In this document: one piece after another, positions 35,516-43,532 of the stretch | Numbering within the stretch: the first letter of the stretch is position 1 | Layout: every line of letters begins with the position of its first letter | Assembly: GCF_039614715.1 (NCBI RefSeq) | Contig: NZ_CP154857.1 | Span: forward strand, 620,001 to 684,000 | Length of the DNA: 64,000 nt | Origin: Microbacterium sp. AZCO | GTDB taxonomy: Bacteria; Actinomycetota; Actinomycetes; Actinomycetales; Microbacteriaceae | Direction: 5' to 3' | The notes under the pieces: generated by a model | The model's database searches: none | Told to the model about the DNA's origin: nothing | What the model saw: the letters and a program-made list of their open reading frames with translations, nothing else | Translations under genes and position numbers: made by a program

Positions 35516-36685
35516 TCAGCCGTTCTGACGGGGATCGGGATGCCGCGGAGCGGCGGTCTCGCGTGGGCGCCGCGACCCCGTCGGGTCGGACCGATGCCCC
35601 TCCCGCCCCGCGAGCGACGGGTCGGCGAAGAGCCACGCGGGGCGCGGCTCGACGAGCGGGCGGAACACGCGGCGCACCGGCCGGGTCGCGAGGCCGAGCG
35701 CGATCAGCACGGAGGCGACGACGATGATCGGCAGCCACAGCCAGGTGGGGTCGAGCCCCCGCAGCGCTCCCGATTCGCGGAACGGGTAGAGCACGAAGGA
35801 GTGCAGCAGGTAGACGTACATCGTGTACTGGCCGAAGTGCGTCCACCAGTGCGTGCCGCGCGGCACGAGGGCGAAGAACGCCGTCGACAGCACGACCGCC
35901 ACGAGCATCAGCGCGAGGCGCACGCCGCCCGCCCACCACTCGGTCCCGCCCAGCGCGGAGTAGTTGTCGTCGTAGAAGAGCCAGTCGTCGAGATTCATGG
36001 CTCGCCAGTCGTCGACGAAGAACCAGGCCGCCCAGCCGGCGACGGCGAACGTCGCGATCGCCGCCGGGAACACCCACCACGCACGGCGGGCGAGGAGCTG
36101 GAAGCGGTCGACGATCCCGTGCTCCTTGAGCCACCAGCCGAGCGTGAAGAACGGCAGGAGGCCCAGCGTGCGAGAGAGCGACAGGGTCGAGTCGATGTTG
36201 GAGAAGTAGCCGGCGCCGATCGAGATGACGATCGTCCACAGCAGCGGCCAGCGCAGCAGCGCGAGGTAGGGGAGGACGAGCCGGAAGATGCCGAGGGCGA
36301 GGAGGAACCACAGCGTCCACGAGGGCTTCGTGAGGTTCGGGGTGGCGCTGCCCTCGACGATGAACTTCAGGAGCGTCCAGAGGCTCTCGAAGATGACGTA
36401 CGGGAGGAGGATGTCCGTCAGCACGCGCGCCATCTGGCGGCGGGTGGGGGCGCCGGACTTCGAGAAGTACCCCGAGATGATCGCGAACGCCGGCATGTGG
36501 AACGCGTAGACGAGCAGGTACAGGCTGAGCGCGACGTCCGAGTCGTACGTGAGCCGCTGCGTCGCGTGGCCCAGCACGACGAGCACGATGCAGGCGAAGC
36601 GCGCGTTGTCCCAGAACGGCACGCGCCGCTTGGCGCGCACGCCGGCGGCGGCGGGCGGCGGGGCGGGGGTCGCGGAATCAGTCAT
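35516..36685 (-). CDS. Membrane acyltransferase, fucose 4-O-acetylase-like
   Basis: A 389-residue acyltransferase 3 family protein with about ten transmembrane segments. The N-terminal FWDNARFACIVLVVLGHATQRL carries the family's Arg and His, and FHMPAFAIISGYFSK follows. Such enzymes O-acetylate surface sugars or lipids. The start at ATG 36685 precedes a Pro/Ala-rich cytoplasmic stretch. The gene is divergent from the carboxylesterase gene, 76 bases apart. Confidence 0.88.
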   Translation of the reverse strand: MTDSATPAPPPAAAGVRAKRRVPFWDNARFACIVLVVLGHATQRLTYDSDVALSLYLLVYAFHMPAFAIISGYFSKSGAPTRRQMARVLTDILLPYVIFESLWTLLKFIVEGSATPNLTKPSWTLWFLLALGIFRLVLPYLALLRWPLLWTIVISIGAGYFSNIDSTLSLSRTLGLLPFFTLGWWLKEHGIVDRFQLLARRAWWVFPAAIATFAVAGWAAWFFVDDWRAMNLDDWLFYDDNYSALGGTEWWAGGVRLALMLVAVVLSTAFFALVPRGTHWWTHFGQYTMYVYLLHSFVLYPFRESGALRGLDPTWLWLPIIVVASVLIALGLATRPVRRVFRPLVEPRPAWLFADPSLAGREGHRSDPTGSRRPRETAAPRHPDPRQNG

Positions 36686-36761
36686 GGCGGGCGCCTGCCA
36701 CCCTATCCTGGGGTTCCCGGCCTCGCCGCAGCGACGGGCCCGGACTCGAAGGAGAGCGCCC

Positions 36762-38216
36762 ATGCCCGACGCGCCGGTCGTGTCCGTCTCGTCCGGCGCG
36801 GTGCGAGGAGTGCGCGAGGGCGAGATCGACCGGTACCTCGGCATCCCGTATGCGGCTCCTCCGTTCGGCGGTCGGCGATTCCTCCCGCCGCAGCCGCCGG
36901 AGGCGTGGGAAGGGGTTCGGGATGCCGCGGCCTTCGGCCCGACGGCGCCGCAGGCGCCCTACGGCGGCGGGCTCGGGAAGTATCTGCCGACCGTCGACAT
37001 CCCGGGCGACGACATCCTCACGGTGAATGTGTGGGCGCCGGCCGGCCGCACCTCGGATGCCCCGCTCCCCGTCCTCGTCTTCGTGCACGGCGGTGCGCTC
37101 GCGAGAGGCTCCGCCGCGCTCGACGCGTACGACGGCGCGTCGTTCGCGCGGCACGGCATCGTGTACGTCTCGGTCCAGTACCGCATCGGCCAGGAAGGCT
37201 TCGCCGTCGTCGACGACGTGCCGTTCGACCTCGGCGTGCTCGACCAGGAGGCCGCGCTGCGCTGGGTGCGACGCGAGATCGCCGCGTTCGGCGGCGACCG
37301 GACGCGCGTGACGGCGATGGGTCACTCGGCGGGCGCTGCGACACTCACGGCGCTCCTCGCGCGGCTGAACGCGGGGGAGCTGTTCGACCGCGTGATCCTG
37401 CAGAGCGGTCCGATGACGGCGCAGCCACCGCGCAAGGCGGGCCGCATGTCACGGCAGGTGGCGAACCGGCTGCGCGTGAAGGCGTCGAAGGCCGGCTTCT
37501 CCTCGGTCGAGCCGGCGCGGCTCGTCGCGGCGCAGACGGCTGTCGGGGCCGGAGGCTCGCCCCTCGGCTCCGGGCCGACGGTCTCGCTCGCGATCGGCGG
37601 CGAGGCGGTGCCCGTCGATCCTCTCCACGCCCTCCTCGCGGGCGCGGGTCGCGGCATCCCGGTCCTCATCGGGACGACGAGTGAGGAGTACCGACTCTGG
37701 TTCGTCCCGTCCGGCGTGCTCACGACGGTGAAGCGGGCCACGCTCGAGGTCGCGCGGGCGTCCGCCCGGGTGCCGAGGCGCATCGTCGCCGCGCACAGGC
37801 GCCGCCGCCCGCAGGCTCTTCCGGGCGAGATCCTGGGCGAGATCGTGTCCGACATGATCCTGCGCGGCACGCACACGCGGTTCGCCGACAGCCGGCTCCA
37901 TCACCTCACGCCCACATGGATGTACGAGTTCCGCTGGCGCAGCCCCGTCGACCAGCTGGGCGCCGCGCACGCCATGGAGCTCGGCTTCGTCTTCGACCGG
38001 CTCGGCACGCCCGACGCGGTCGCCTTCGGCGGCACCGACGCCCCGCAGGATCTCGCCGACCTCATGCACGCCTCGTGGGTGCGCTTCGTCGTCGACGGCG
38101 ATCCGGGGTGGGAGGCGTGGACCTCGAAGCATCCCGTGCAGGTGTTCGACGGGCACGGTGCGCACCTGGAGTACGCGCCGCGGGCCGACGAGCTGAGGGG
38201 CCTGCCGACGCGGTAA
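36762..38216 (+). CDS. Type B carboxylesterase
   Basis: A 484-residue carboxylesterase/lipase. Features are YLGIPYAAPPFGGRRF, the oxyanion HGGAL, the nucleophile elbow GHSAGA, acid Glu in GTTSEEYRLWF and His in GAAHAMELGFVF. No signal peptide. The ATG follows GGAGAG. The next hydrolase gene starts 12 bases downstream, so the pair is probably cotranscribed. Confidence 0.93.
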   Translation: MPDAPVVSVSSGAVRGVREGEIDRYLGIPYAAPPFGGRRFLPPQPPEAWEGVRDAAAFGPTAPQAPYGGGLGKYLPTVDIPGDDILTVNVWAPAGRTSDAPLPVLVFVHGGALARGSAALDAYDGASFARHGIVYVSVQYRIGQEGFAVVDDVPFDLGVLDQEAALRWVRREIAAFGGDRTRVTAMGHSAGAATLTALLARLNAGELFDRVILQSGPMTAQPPRKAGRMSRQVANRLRVKASKAGFSSVEPARLVAAQTAVGAGGSPLGSGPTVSLAIGGEAVPVDPLHALLAGAGRGIPVLIGTTSEEYRLWFVPSGVLTTVKRATLEVARASARVPRRIVAAHRRRRPQALPGEILGEIVSDMILRGTHTRFADSRLHHLTPTWMYEFRWRSPVDQLGAAHAMELGFVFDRLGTPDAVAFGGTDAPQDLADLMHASWVRFVVDGDPGWEAWTSKHPVQVFDGHGAHLEYAPRADELRGLPTR

Positions 38217-38228
38217 TGTCGTGCCGCC

Positions 38229-39110
38229 ATGACGACGATCGACGAGGCCCTCGCGCGTGATCGGGCGATCCCCGACATCGACTGGACCGTCTTCCCCGAG
38301 GGGACAGTGCGGGACGACTTCGACGCGCCGAGCGGTGGTCTCGCCCGCGTCCGGATGGGGGATGCGGCAGGCCCGCGCGTCGTGCTGGTCTCGGGGGTGG
38401 CTGGGTCGAAGGAGGACTTCATCCGGATCTTCCCCCTCTTCGCCTCCGCCGGCTTCCGCGTCGAGTCGTTCGACCTCGCGGGGCACTACGAGTCGATCGA
38501 CGCGGGGCCCGAGAATCTCTCGCCCCCGCGCGAGCACTACGACTACCGCCTCTTCCTCGACGATCTCATCGCGATCCTCGAGGACGGCCCGACCCCCGCG
38601 CACGTCCTCGGCTACAGCTTCGCGGGGCTCCTCGCGGAGCTCGCCCTCGTCGAGCGGCCCGACCTCTTCGCGAGCCTCACGCTCATGTCGGCGCCGCCCG
38701 CGACCGGCCAGGTGTTCCGGGGGGTCAAGCACATCGGGCCGATCTCCGACATGCCGCCGCATCGGGCGGCCGGCCTCATCCTGTGGGGCATCCGGTACAA
38801 CCTCAACCGCACACCTCCGCGCCGCATCGCGTTCGTGCGCGAGCGGATGGCGTCGACGCGGCGTGCGGCGATCGACGATGTCGTGGCGCTCATGATGGCG
38901 ATGCCCGACATCGCGGCGCAGGTGGCCGGGATCGGCATCCCGAAGCTCATCGCCGTGGGCGAGCAGGATCTCTGGCCGACGGCCCAGCATGCGGAGTACG
39001 CCGAGCGCATCGGCGCGCGGCTCGCCGTGTATCCGACGGGCCACGCCCCGTGCGAGACCGCGCCGCATCAGCTCGTGCGCGACATGCTGGCGCTGTTCGC
39101 CTCGGCCTGA
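38229..39110 (+). CDS. Alpha/beta hydrolase
   Basis: A 293-residue alpha/beta-hydrolase fold protein: VVLVSGVAGSKEDFIRIFP (oxyanion region), nucleophile elbow GYSFAG, acid Asp in AVGEQDLWPT and His in TGHAPCETAPHQ. Substrate unknown. It follows the carboxylesterase gene at 12 bases. Confidence 0.91.
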   Translation: MTTIDEALARDRAIPDIDWTVFPEGTVRDDFDAPSGGLARVRMGDAAGPRVVLVSGVAGSKEDFIRIFPLFASAGFRVESFDLAGHYESIDAGPENLSPPREHYDYRLFLDDLIAILEDGPTPAHVLGYSFAGLLAELALVERPDLFASLTLMSAPPATGQVFRGVKHIGPISDMPPHRAAGLILWGIRYNLNRTPPRRIAFVRERMASTRRAAIDDVVALMMAMPDIAAQVAGIGIPKLIAVGEQDLWPTAQHAEYAERIGARLAVYPTGHAPCETAPHQLVRDMLALFASA

Positions 39111-39241
39111 GCCCCCATGCCGGCGCCGCATCCAGTCCGCGTGCAGACGGCGGGAATAACCTGGCGCGGCATGCGTTCTACGAGATACATTCAATTGCAT
39201 AGAAACGGATGCCGAAGGCATCCGGGAAGCGGGAAGAGATC

Positions 39242-40468
39242 GTGAGCGAGACCACAACGTGGCCCGGAATGCAGTTCGGCATCTTCTCGGTGAGCGACAT
39301 CACCGAGGACCCGACCAACGGGCACACCCCGAGTGAGGCGGAGAAGATCCGCGCGGCGGTGACCATCGCCACGCACGCGGAGGAGGTCGGCCTCGACGTC
39401 TACGCCGTCGGCGAGCACCACAACCCGCCGTTCTGGTCGTCGTCCCCCACGACGACGCTCGCCTACATCGCGGCGCAGACCGAGCGTCTCCTCCTCTCGA
39501 CCGCGACGACCCTCATCACGACGAACGACCCGGTGAAGATCGCCGAGGACTTCGCGATGCTGCAGCACCTCTCGGGCGGCCGCGCCGACCTCATGATCGG
39601 CCGCGGCAACACCGGCCCGGTGTACCCCTGGTTCGGGCAGGACATCCGCCAGGGCCTGCCGCTCGCGATCGAGAACTACAACCTGCTGCACCGCCTGTGG
39701 CGCGAGGACGTCGTGGACTGGGAGGGCAAGTTCCGCACGCCGCTGCAGGGCTTCACCTCGACCCCGCGTCCCCTCGACGGCGTCGCGCCCTTCGTGTGGC
39801 ACGGCTCGATCCGCACGCCCGAGATCGCCGAGCAGGCCGCGTACTACGGCGACGGCTTCTTCGCGAACAACATCTTCTGGCCCAAGGAGCACTACCAGCG
39901 GCTCATCTCGCTGTACCGCCAGCGCTACGCGCACTACGGCCACGGCACCCCCGAGCAGGCGATCGTCGGCCTCGGCGGGCAGGTGTTCATGGCGGCGAAG
40001 TCGCAGGATGCCGTCACGCAGTTCCGCCCGTACTTCGACAACGCTCCGGTGTACGGCCACGGTCCGAGCCTCGAGGACTTCAGCGAGATGACCCCGCTGA
40101 CCGTCGGTTCGCCCCAGCAGGTCATCGACCGCTACGCGTCGATGCGCGACTACTACGGCGACTACCAGCGTCAGCTCTTCCTCGTCGATCACGCCGGGCT
40201 GCCGCTCAAGACGGTTCTCGAGCAGCTCGACATCCTCGGCGGCGAGGTCGTGCCGGTGCTCCGCAAGGAGCTCGCGAAGAACCGTCCCGCGGAGGTTCCG
40301 GATGCTCCGACCCACGCCAACCTCGTGGCCAAGGCCTACAACGGCGAGGCGCCGCGTGAGGCCCGCCCCAACGCGAACCGCGGTGACAACCTGACCGTCG
40401 GATCGCCGTACCAGGACACGCCGGCCCCCGCCGGCGCGTCATTCGGACTCAGCCGGAAGGAGGCGTGA
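39242..40468 (+). CDS. CE1758-family FMN-dependent luciferase-like oxidoreductase
   Basis: A 408-residue LLM-class flavin enzyme: MQFGIFSVSDITEDPTNG at the start, EEVGLDVYAVGEHHNPPFW, and GRADLMIGRGN. It is followed directly by an FMN reductase, the fixed two-gene arrangement of the CE1758/CE1759 families. It would use FMNH2 and O2 on an unknown substrate. The GTG at 39242 lies behind GGGAAGAGA; an ATG at 39209 is in frame but lacks such a site. An A/T-rich patch with ATTCAATTGCAT at 39189-39200 upstream may be a MarR-type site. Confidence 0.9.
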   Translation: MSETTTWPGMQFGIFSVSDITEDPTNGHTPSEAEKIRAAVTIATHAEEVGLDVYAVGEHHNPPFWSSSPTTTLAYIAAQTERLLLSTATTLITTNDPVKIAEDFAMLQHLSGGRADLMIGRGNTGPVYPWFGQDIRQGLPLAIENYNLLHRLWREDVVDWEGKFRTPLQGFTSTPRPLDGVAPFVWHGSIRTPEIAEQAAYYGDGFFANNIFWPKEHYQRLISLYRQRYAHYGHGTPEQAIVGLGGQVFMAAKSQDAVTQFRPYFDNAPVYGHGPSLEDFSEMTPLTVGSPQQVIDRYASMRDYYGDYQRQLFLVDHAGLPLKTVLEQLDILGGEVVPVLRKELAKNRPAEVPDAPTHANLVAKAYNGEAPREARPNANRGDNLTVGSPYQDTPAPAGASFGLSRKEA

Positions 40469-40469
40469 G

Positions 40470-41117
40470 ATGACCTCTGCACGCCGTATCGCCGTCGTCT
40501 CAGCGGGACTGTCCAACCCCTCGTCGACCCGCATGCTCGCCGACCGCCTGTCGGCCGCGACCGTCGCGGCGCTCGCCGCGAAGGGCATCGAGGCCGAGGT
40601 CGACGTGTTCGAGCTGCGCGACTACGCGCACGACATCACGAACAACCTGCTCACCGGGTTCGCGCCGCCGGCGCTCGAGTCCGCGGTCAACGCGGTCGTC
40701 TCGGCCGACGCCCTCATCGCCGTGACGCCGATCTTCTCGACGAGCTACTCGGGCCTCTTCAAGTCGTTCATCGACGTGATCGACCCCGACGCGCTCACGG
40801 GCAAGCCCGTCCTGATCGGCGCGAACGCGGGCACGCCGCGGCACTCGCTCGCGATCGACTACGCCATCCGCCCGCTGTTCGCCTACCTGCACGCCGAGCC
40901 GGTGTCGACGGGTGTCTTCGCGGCGTCGGCGGACTGGGGCGGGTCGGGAGACCAGGTCGCCCCGCTCGCCGAGCGCATCGCGCGCGGGGCCGGCGAGCTG
41001 GCCGACGCCATCGCGCGACGCGAGCCGGAGACCTCGATCGATCCCTTCGATCCCTCGAGCTACCTGGGCGAGGGTCGCTCGTTCGGCCACCTGCTCGGCG
41101 GCCTCGCGGGCGAGTAG
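40470..41117 (+). CDS. CE1759-family NAD(P)H-dependent FMN reductase
   Basis: A 215-residue flavodoxin-fold reductase: VVSAGLSNPSSTRMLADRL (FMN phosphate loop) and AVTPIFSTSYSGLFKSFID. It starts 1 base after the stop of the luciferase-like gene, behind GGAAGGAGG, and should supply reduced FMN to it. Confidence 0.93.
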   Translation: MTSARRIAVVSAGLSNPSSTRMLADRLSAATVAALAAKGIEAEVDVFELRDYAHDITNNLLTGFAPPALESAVNAVVSADALIAVTPIFSTSYSGLFKSFIDVIDPDALTGKPVLIGANAGTPRHSLAIDYAIRPLFAYLHAEPVSTGVFAASADWGGSGDQVAPLAERIARGAGELADAIARREPETSIDPFDPSSYLGEGRSFGHLLGGLAGE

Positions 41118-41120
41118 GCC

Positions 41121-41939
41121 TCAGCCCAGCACGATCTGAGACGGCGCGTCCAGCGGCTTCCACGCCGCGGGGCGCGCCGTCTCGTGCGTGGTGAGCACGT
41201 CCGCGTCGACGAGCAGCCCGAGGTCGACGCCGGCGAGCCGCTCGATGTCGGCGATCGGCACCTGGAAGGTGCGGAAGCCGGTGAGCGGCGCGATCGCGCG
41301 CGCCCGCGACGTGTCGATGAGGTCGCTCTGGTCGAGCACGAACCCGGCGGCGGCGAGGGGTCCGTCGGCAGCGGGCACCCACGCGGCGACCTTCCAGAAG
41401 CGCCGAGGGATCTGGATGCGGCGGTACGGCGGATCGTCCGGTGCGAGCACGGGCGCCGTGAACACCGAGAGACGCTGATCGGTCACGTCGGCGTACTCGA
41501 GCACGTGGTCCTCGAGTCCGAGCCACAGCTCCTTCGACTGGTTGAAGTCGGCCGCCTGCGGTGCGGCGTTCGTGTAGACGAAGGTCGCCGCCGTCGCGGC
41601 GCTCGCCTGGGCGACGGTGCCCCAGCCCGGATCGCGTCGTCGCACGAGGTGACCGCGGTCGAGGTCGTTGTCGACGTAGACGGCCGGTCCGGCCTGCTCG
41701 CTCGCGGGGACGCGGTCGTCGAGCTCCCACCGACCGCGGCGCTCGAGATCGTGCAGCGTGGATCCGTCGATGTTGACGCCCGTCACGACGGCGAATCGGC
41801 GCACCGGCTCGAGGGTGACGCTGAAGCGCGGATAGGTGAGCACGCGCACCTCCTCGTCGCCGAGGGTCGTCGGAAGCGGCACCGGGATGCCGAGGAACTC
41901 CGCGTCGTAGCCGTCCCCGTGGTCGCTTTGCTCCGCCAT
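41121..41939 (-). CDS. DNA/RNA non-specific endonuclease, DRGH type
   Basis: A 272-residue member of the NUC1/Serratia nuclease family. The DRGH motif is at 94-97 (H97 would be the general base), followed by YTNAAPQ (122-128), DFNQ with the metal Asn (about 133) and a Glu at about 143. The usual signal peptide is absent and no immunity-like gene sits beside it, so its location and target are open. Its start lies 6 bases after CAGGAT, a weaker form of the leaderless layout. The stop is 3 bases from the convergent FMN reductase stop. Confidence 0.86.
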   Translation of the reverse strand: MAEQSDHGDGYDAEFLGIPVPLPTTLGDEEVRVLTYPRFSVTLEPVRRFAVVTGVNIDGSTLHDLERRGRWELDDRVPASEQAGPAVYVDNDLDRGHLVRRRDPGWGTVAQASAATAATFVYTNAAPQAADFNQSKELWLGLEDHVLEYADVTDQRLSVFTAPVLAPDDPPYRRIQIPRRFWKVAAWVPAADGPLAAAGFVLDQSDLIDTSRARAIAPLTGFRTFQVPIADIERLAGVDLGLLVDADVLTTHETARPAAWKPLDAPSQIVLG

Positions 41940-41992
41940 TCCTCCATCCTGGCCCGGGCCGATGACACTCCGGTGAACGCCAGACTGGAACC

Positions 41993-42769
41993 GTGAGCGT
42001 CGATCCCGTCGTCAAGACGAAGCCCGGAGCCCCCGCGTGGTTCTTCGAGGCCGAGGCCGCCGGGCTCGCGTGGCTCGCGGAGGCCGAGGCATCCGGAGGC
42101 GCCCGCGTCTGCCGGGTGCTCGACGTCGCTCCCGGCCGCATCTCGCTCGAGCGGATCGCGCCCGGGCGCCCCGACGCGGCGTCGGCCGCGGCGTTCGGCC
42201 GTGCGCTCGCGGCGACCCACGACGCGGGCGCCTCCGCGTTCGGCGCATCGCCCGAGGGCTGGGACGGTCCGCTCTTCATCGGCCGCCTCCTGCAGCCGGT
42301 GGCGCACGAGCAGACGTGGGGCGCCTTCTACGCGCGCGACCGCGTGCTGCCGTTCCTCGCCCCGGCCGTCGCCGCGGGGAACCTGTCCGAGCGCGGCGCC
42401 GAGTCGGTGCGGGATGCCTGCGCCCTCATCGCCGACGGCGCCTTCGACGACGACGATCCGCCGGCGCGCCTCCACGGCGACCTGTGGAACGGCAACGTCC
42501 TCTGGTCGCCCGACGGCGCTGTCCTCATCGACCCGGCCGCGCACGGCGGGCACCGCGAGACGGACCTCGCGATGCTCGCCCTCTTCGGCTGCCCCTTCCT
42601 CGAGGAGATCCTGCGGTCGTACGACGCTGCGCACCCGCTTCGGCCGGGGTGGCGCGACCGTGTGCCCGTGCACCAGCTGCATCCGCTCGCGGTGCACGCC
42701 GTCGGGCATGGCCCGTCGTACGGCGAGGCGCTCGCGGACGCGGCGCGCCGCACGCTCGCGCTCACCTGA
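41993..42769 (+). CDS. Fructosamine/ketosamine-3-kinase family protein
   Basis: A 258-residue kinase of the FN3K family with the protein-kinase-like catalytic loop LHGDLWNGNVLW, the metal Asp in LIDPAAHGGHRETDLAML and LERIAPGRP in the N-lobe. It phosphorylates protein- or amino-acid-bound fructosamines, which then decay (deglycation). GTG start at 41993. Confidence 0.92.
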   Translation: MSVDPVVKTKPGAPAWFFEAEAAGLAWLAEAEASGGARVCRVLDVAPGRISLERIAPGRPDAASAAAFGRALAATHDAGASAFGASPEGWDGPLFIGRLLQPVAHEQTWGAFYARDRVLPFLAPAVAAGNLSERGAESVRDACALIADGAFDDDDPPARLHGDLWNGNVLWSPDGAVLIDPAAHGGHRETDLAMLALFGCPFLEEILRSYDAAHPLRPGWRDRVPVHQLHPLAVHAVGHGPSYGEALADAARRTLALT

Positions 42770-42796
42770 GCCCGCGGCGGCGACCCGCTTCCCGGG

Positions 42797-43393
42797 TCAC
42801 CGGGGATTGCGCCGTCGAGCTCGCGCCAGCACGGCGTCGAGGGCGAGCCCCGTCCCGACCGCGACGACGATGGAGACGACCACCGCCGCCGCGGAGCCGC
42901 CGGGCAGGATCGCGGCGACGGCCGCGCCGAGCAGCGCCTGGTACGCGGCCCACGCCAGGGCGGCGCACGAGGCGACCGCGAGGTAGCGCGGAGCCGGAAG
43001 GCGGGACGCCCCGGCGACGAGGTTGACGGCGAGCCGGGCGAACGGGATGAACCGCGCCGTGAAGAGCACGAGGGCCGTGCGCTCGTCGAGCCGCGAGCGC
43101 GCCCAGCCGAAGGCCGCCTGCGTGCGGGGCGCGCGCATCCAGCGCCAGCGGTGAAGGCCGACGAGGCGCCCGATGAGGTAGCAGCAGGCGTCGCCGAGCG
43201 CAGCGGCCACGGCCGCGACGAGGATGACCGAGGCCAGCGGCGGCGACCCCGTCGACACGGCGAGGGCGCCGAACGCCGTCACGGCCGCTTCGCCCGGCAC
43301 GACGACGAGGAACGCGTCGCCGAGCACGAGCGCGAACAGGAGCGGCAGCGCGAGCGGACCGGCCGCGAGGGCGCTCAGCCATTCGTCGGTCAC
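42797..43393 (-). CDS. DedA-family membrane protein
   Basis: A 198-residue membrane protein of the SNARE-associated/DedA family: VPGEAAVTAFGAL, GDACCYLIGRLVG and the conserved TARFIPFARLAVNLVAG. DedA proteins are lipid scramblase-like or flippases for undecaprenyl phosphate. GTG start at 43393. Confidence 0.92.
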   Translation of the reverse strand: MTDEWLSALAAGPLALPLLFALVLGDAFLVVVPGEAAVTAFGALAVSTGSPPLASVILVAAVAAALGDACCYLIGRLVGLHRWRWMRAPRTQAAFGWARSRLDERTALVLFTARFIPFARLAVNLVAGASRLPAPRYLAVASCAALAWAAYQALLGAAVAAILPGGSAAAVVVSIVVAVGTGLALDAVLARARRRNPR

Positions 43394-43532
43394 CCGCCCT
43401 GGGTAGCATCCGCCGGTGAACGGCGACGGAACGGCGGATCACAGGTGACGCGGGGCCGTGCATCGGGTGAACTCTCCGCGACGACGGCCGCTGCGCGGCA
43501 TCCCTCGCCTCCCGGACCGCCACCCTGGAGGC

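Noticed and set aside
34256..37684. A 1142-codon open frame on the plus strand
   Set aside because: It runs antisense to the dioxygenase and acyltransferase genes and out of frame over the esterase; its Arg/Ala/Asp-rich product is the usual by-product of high-GC codon bias.
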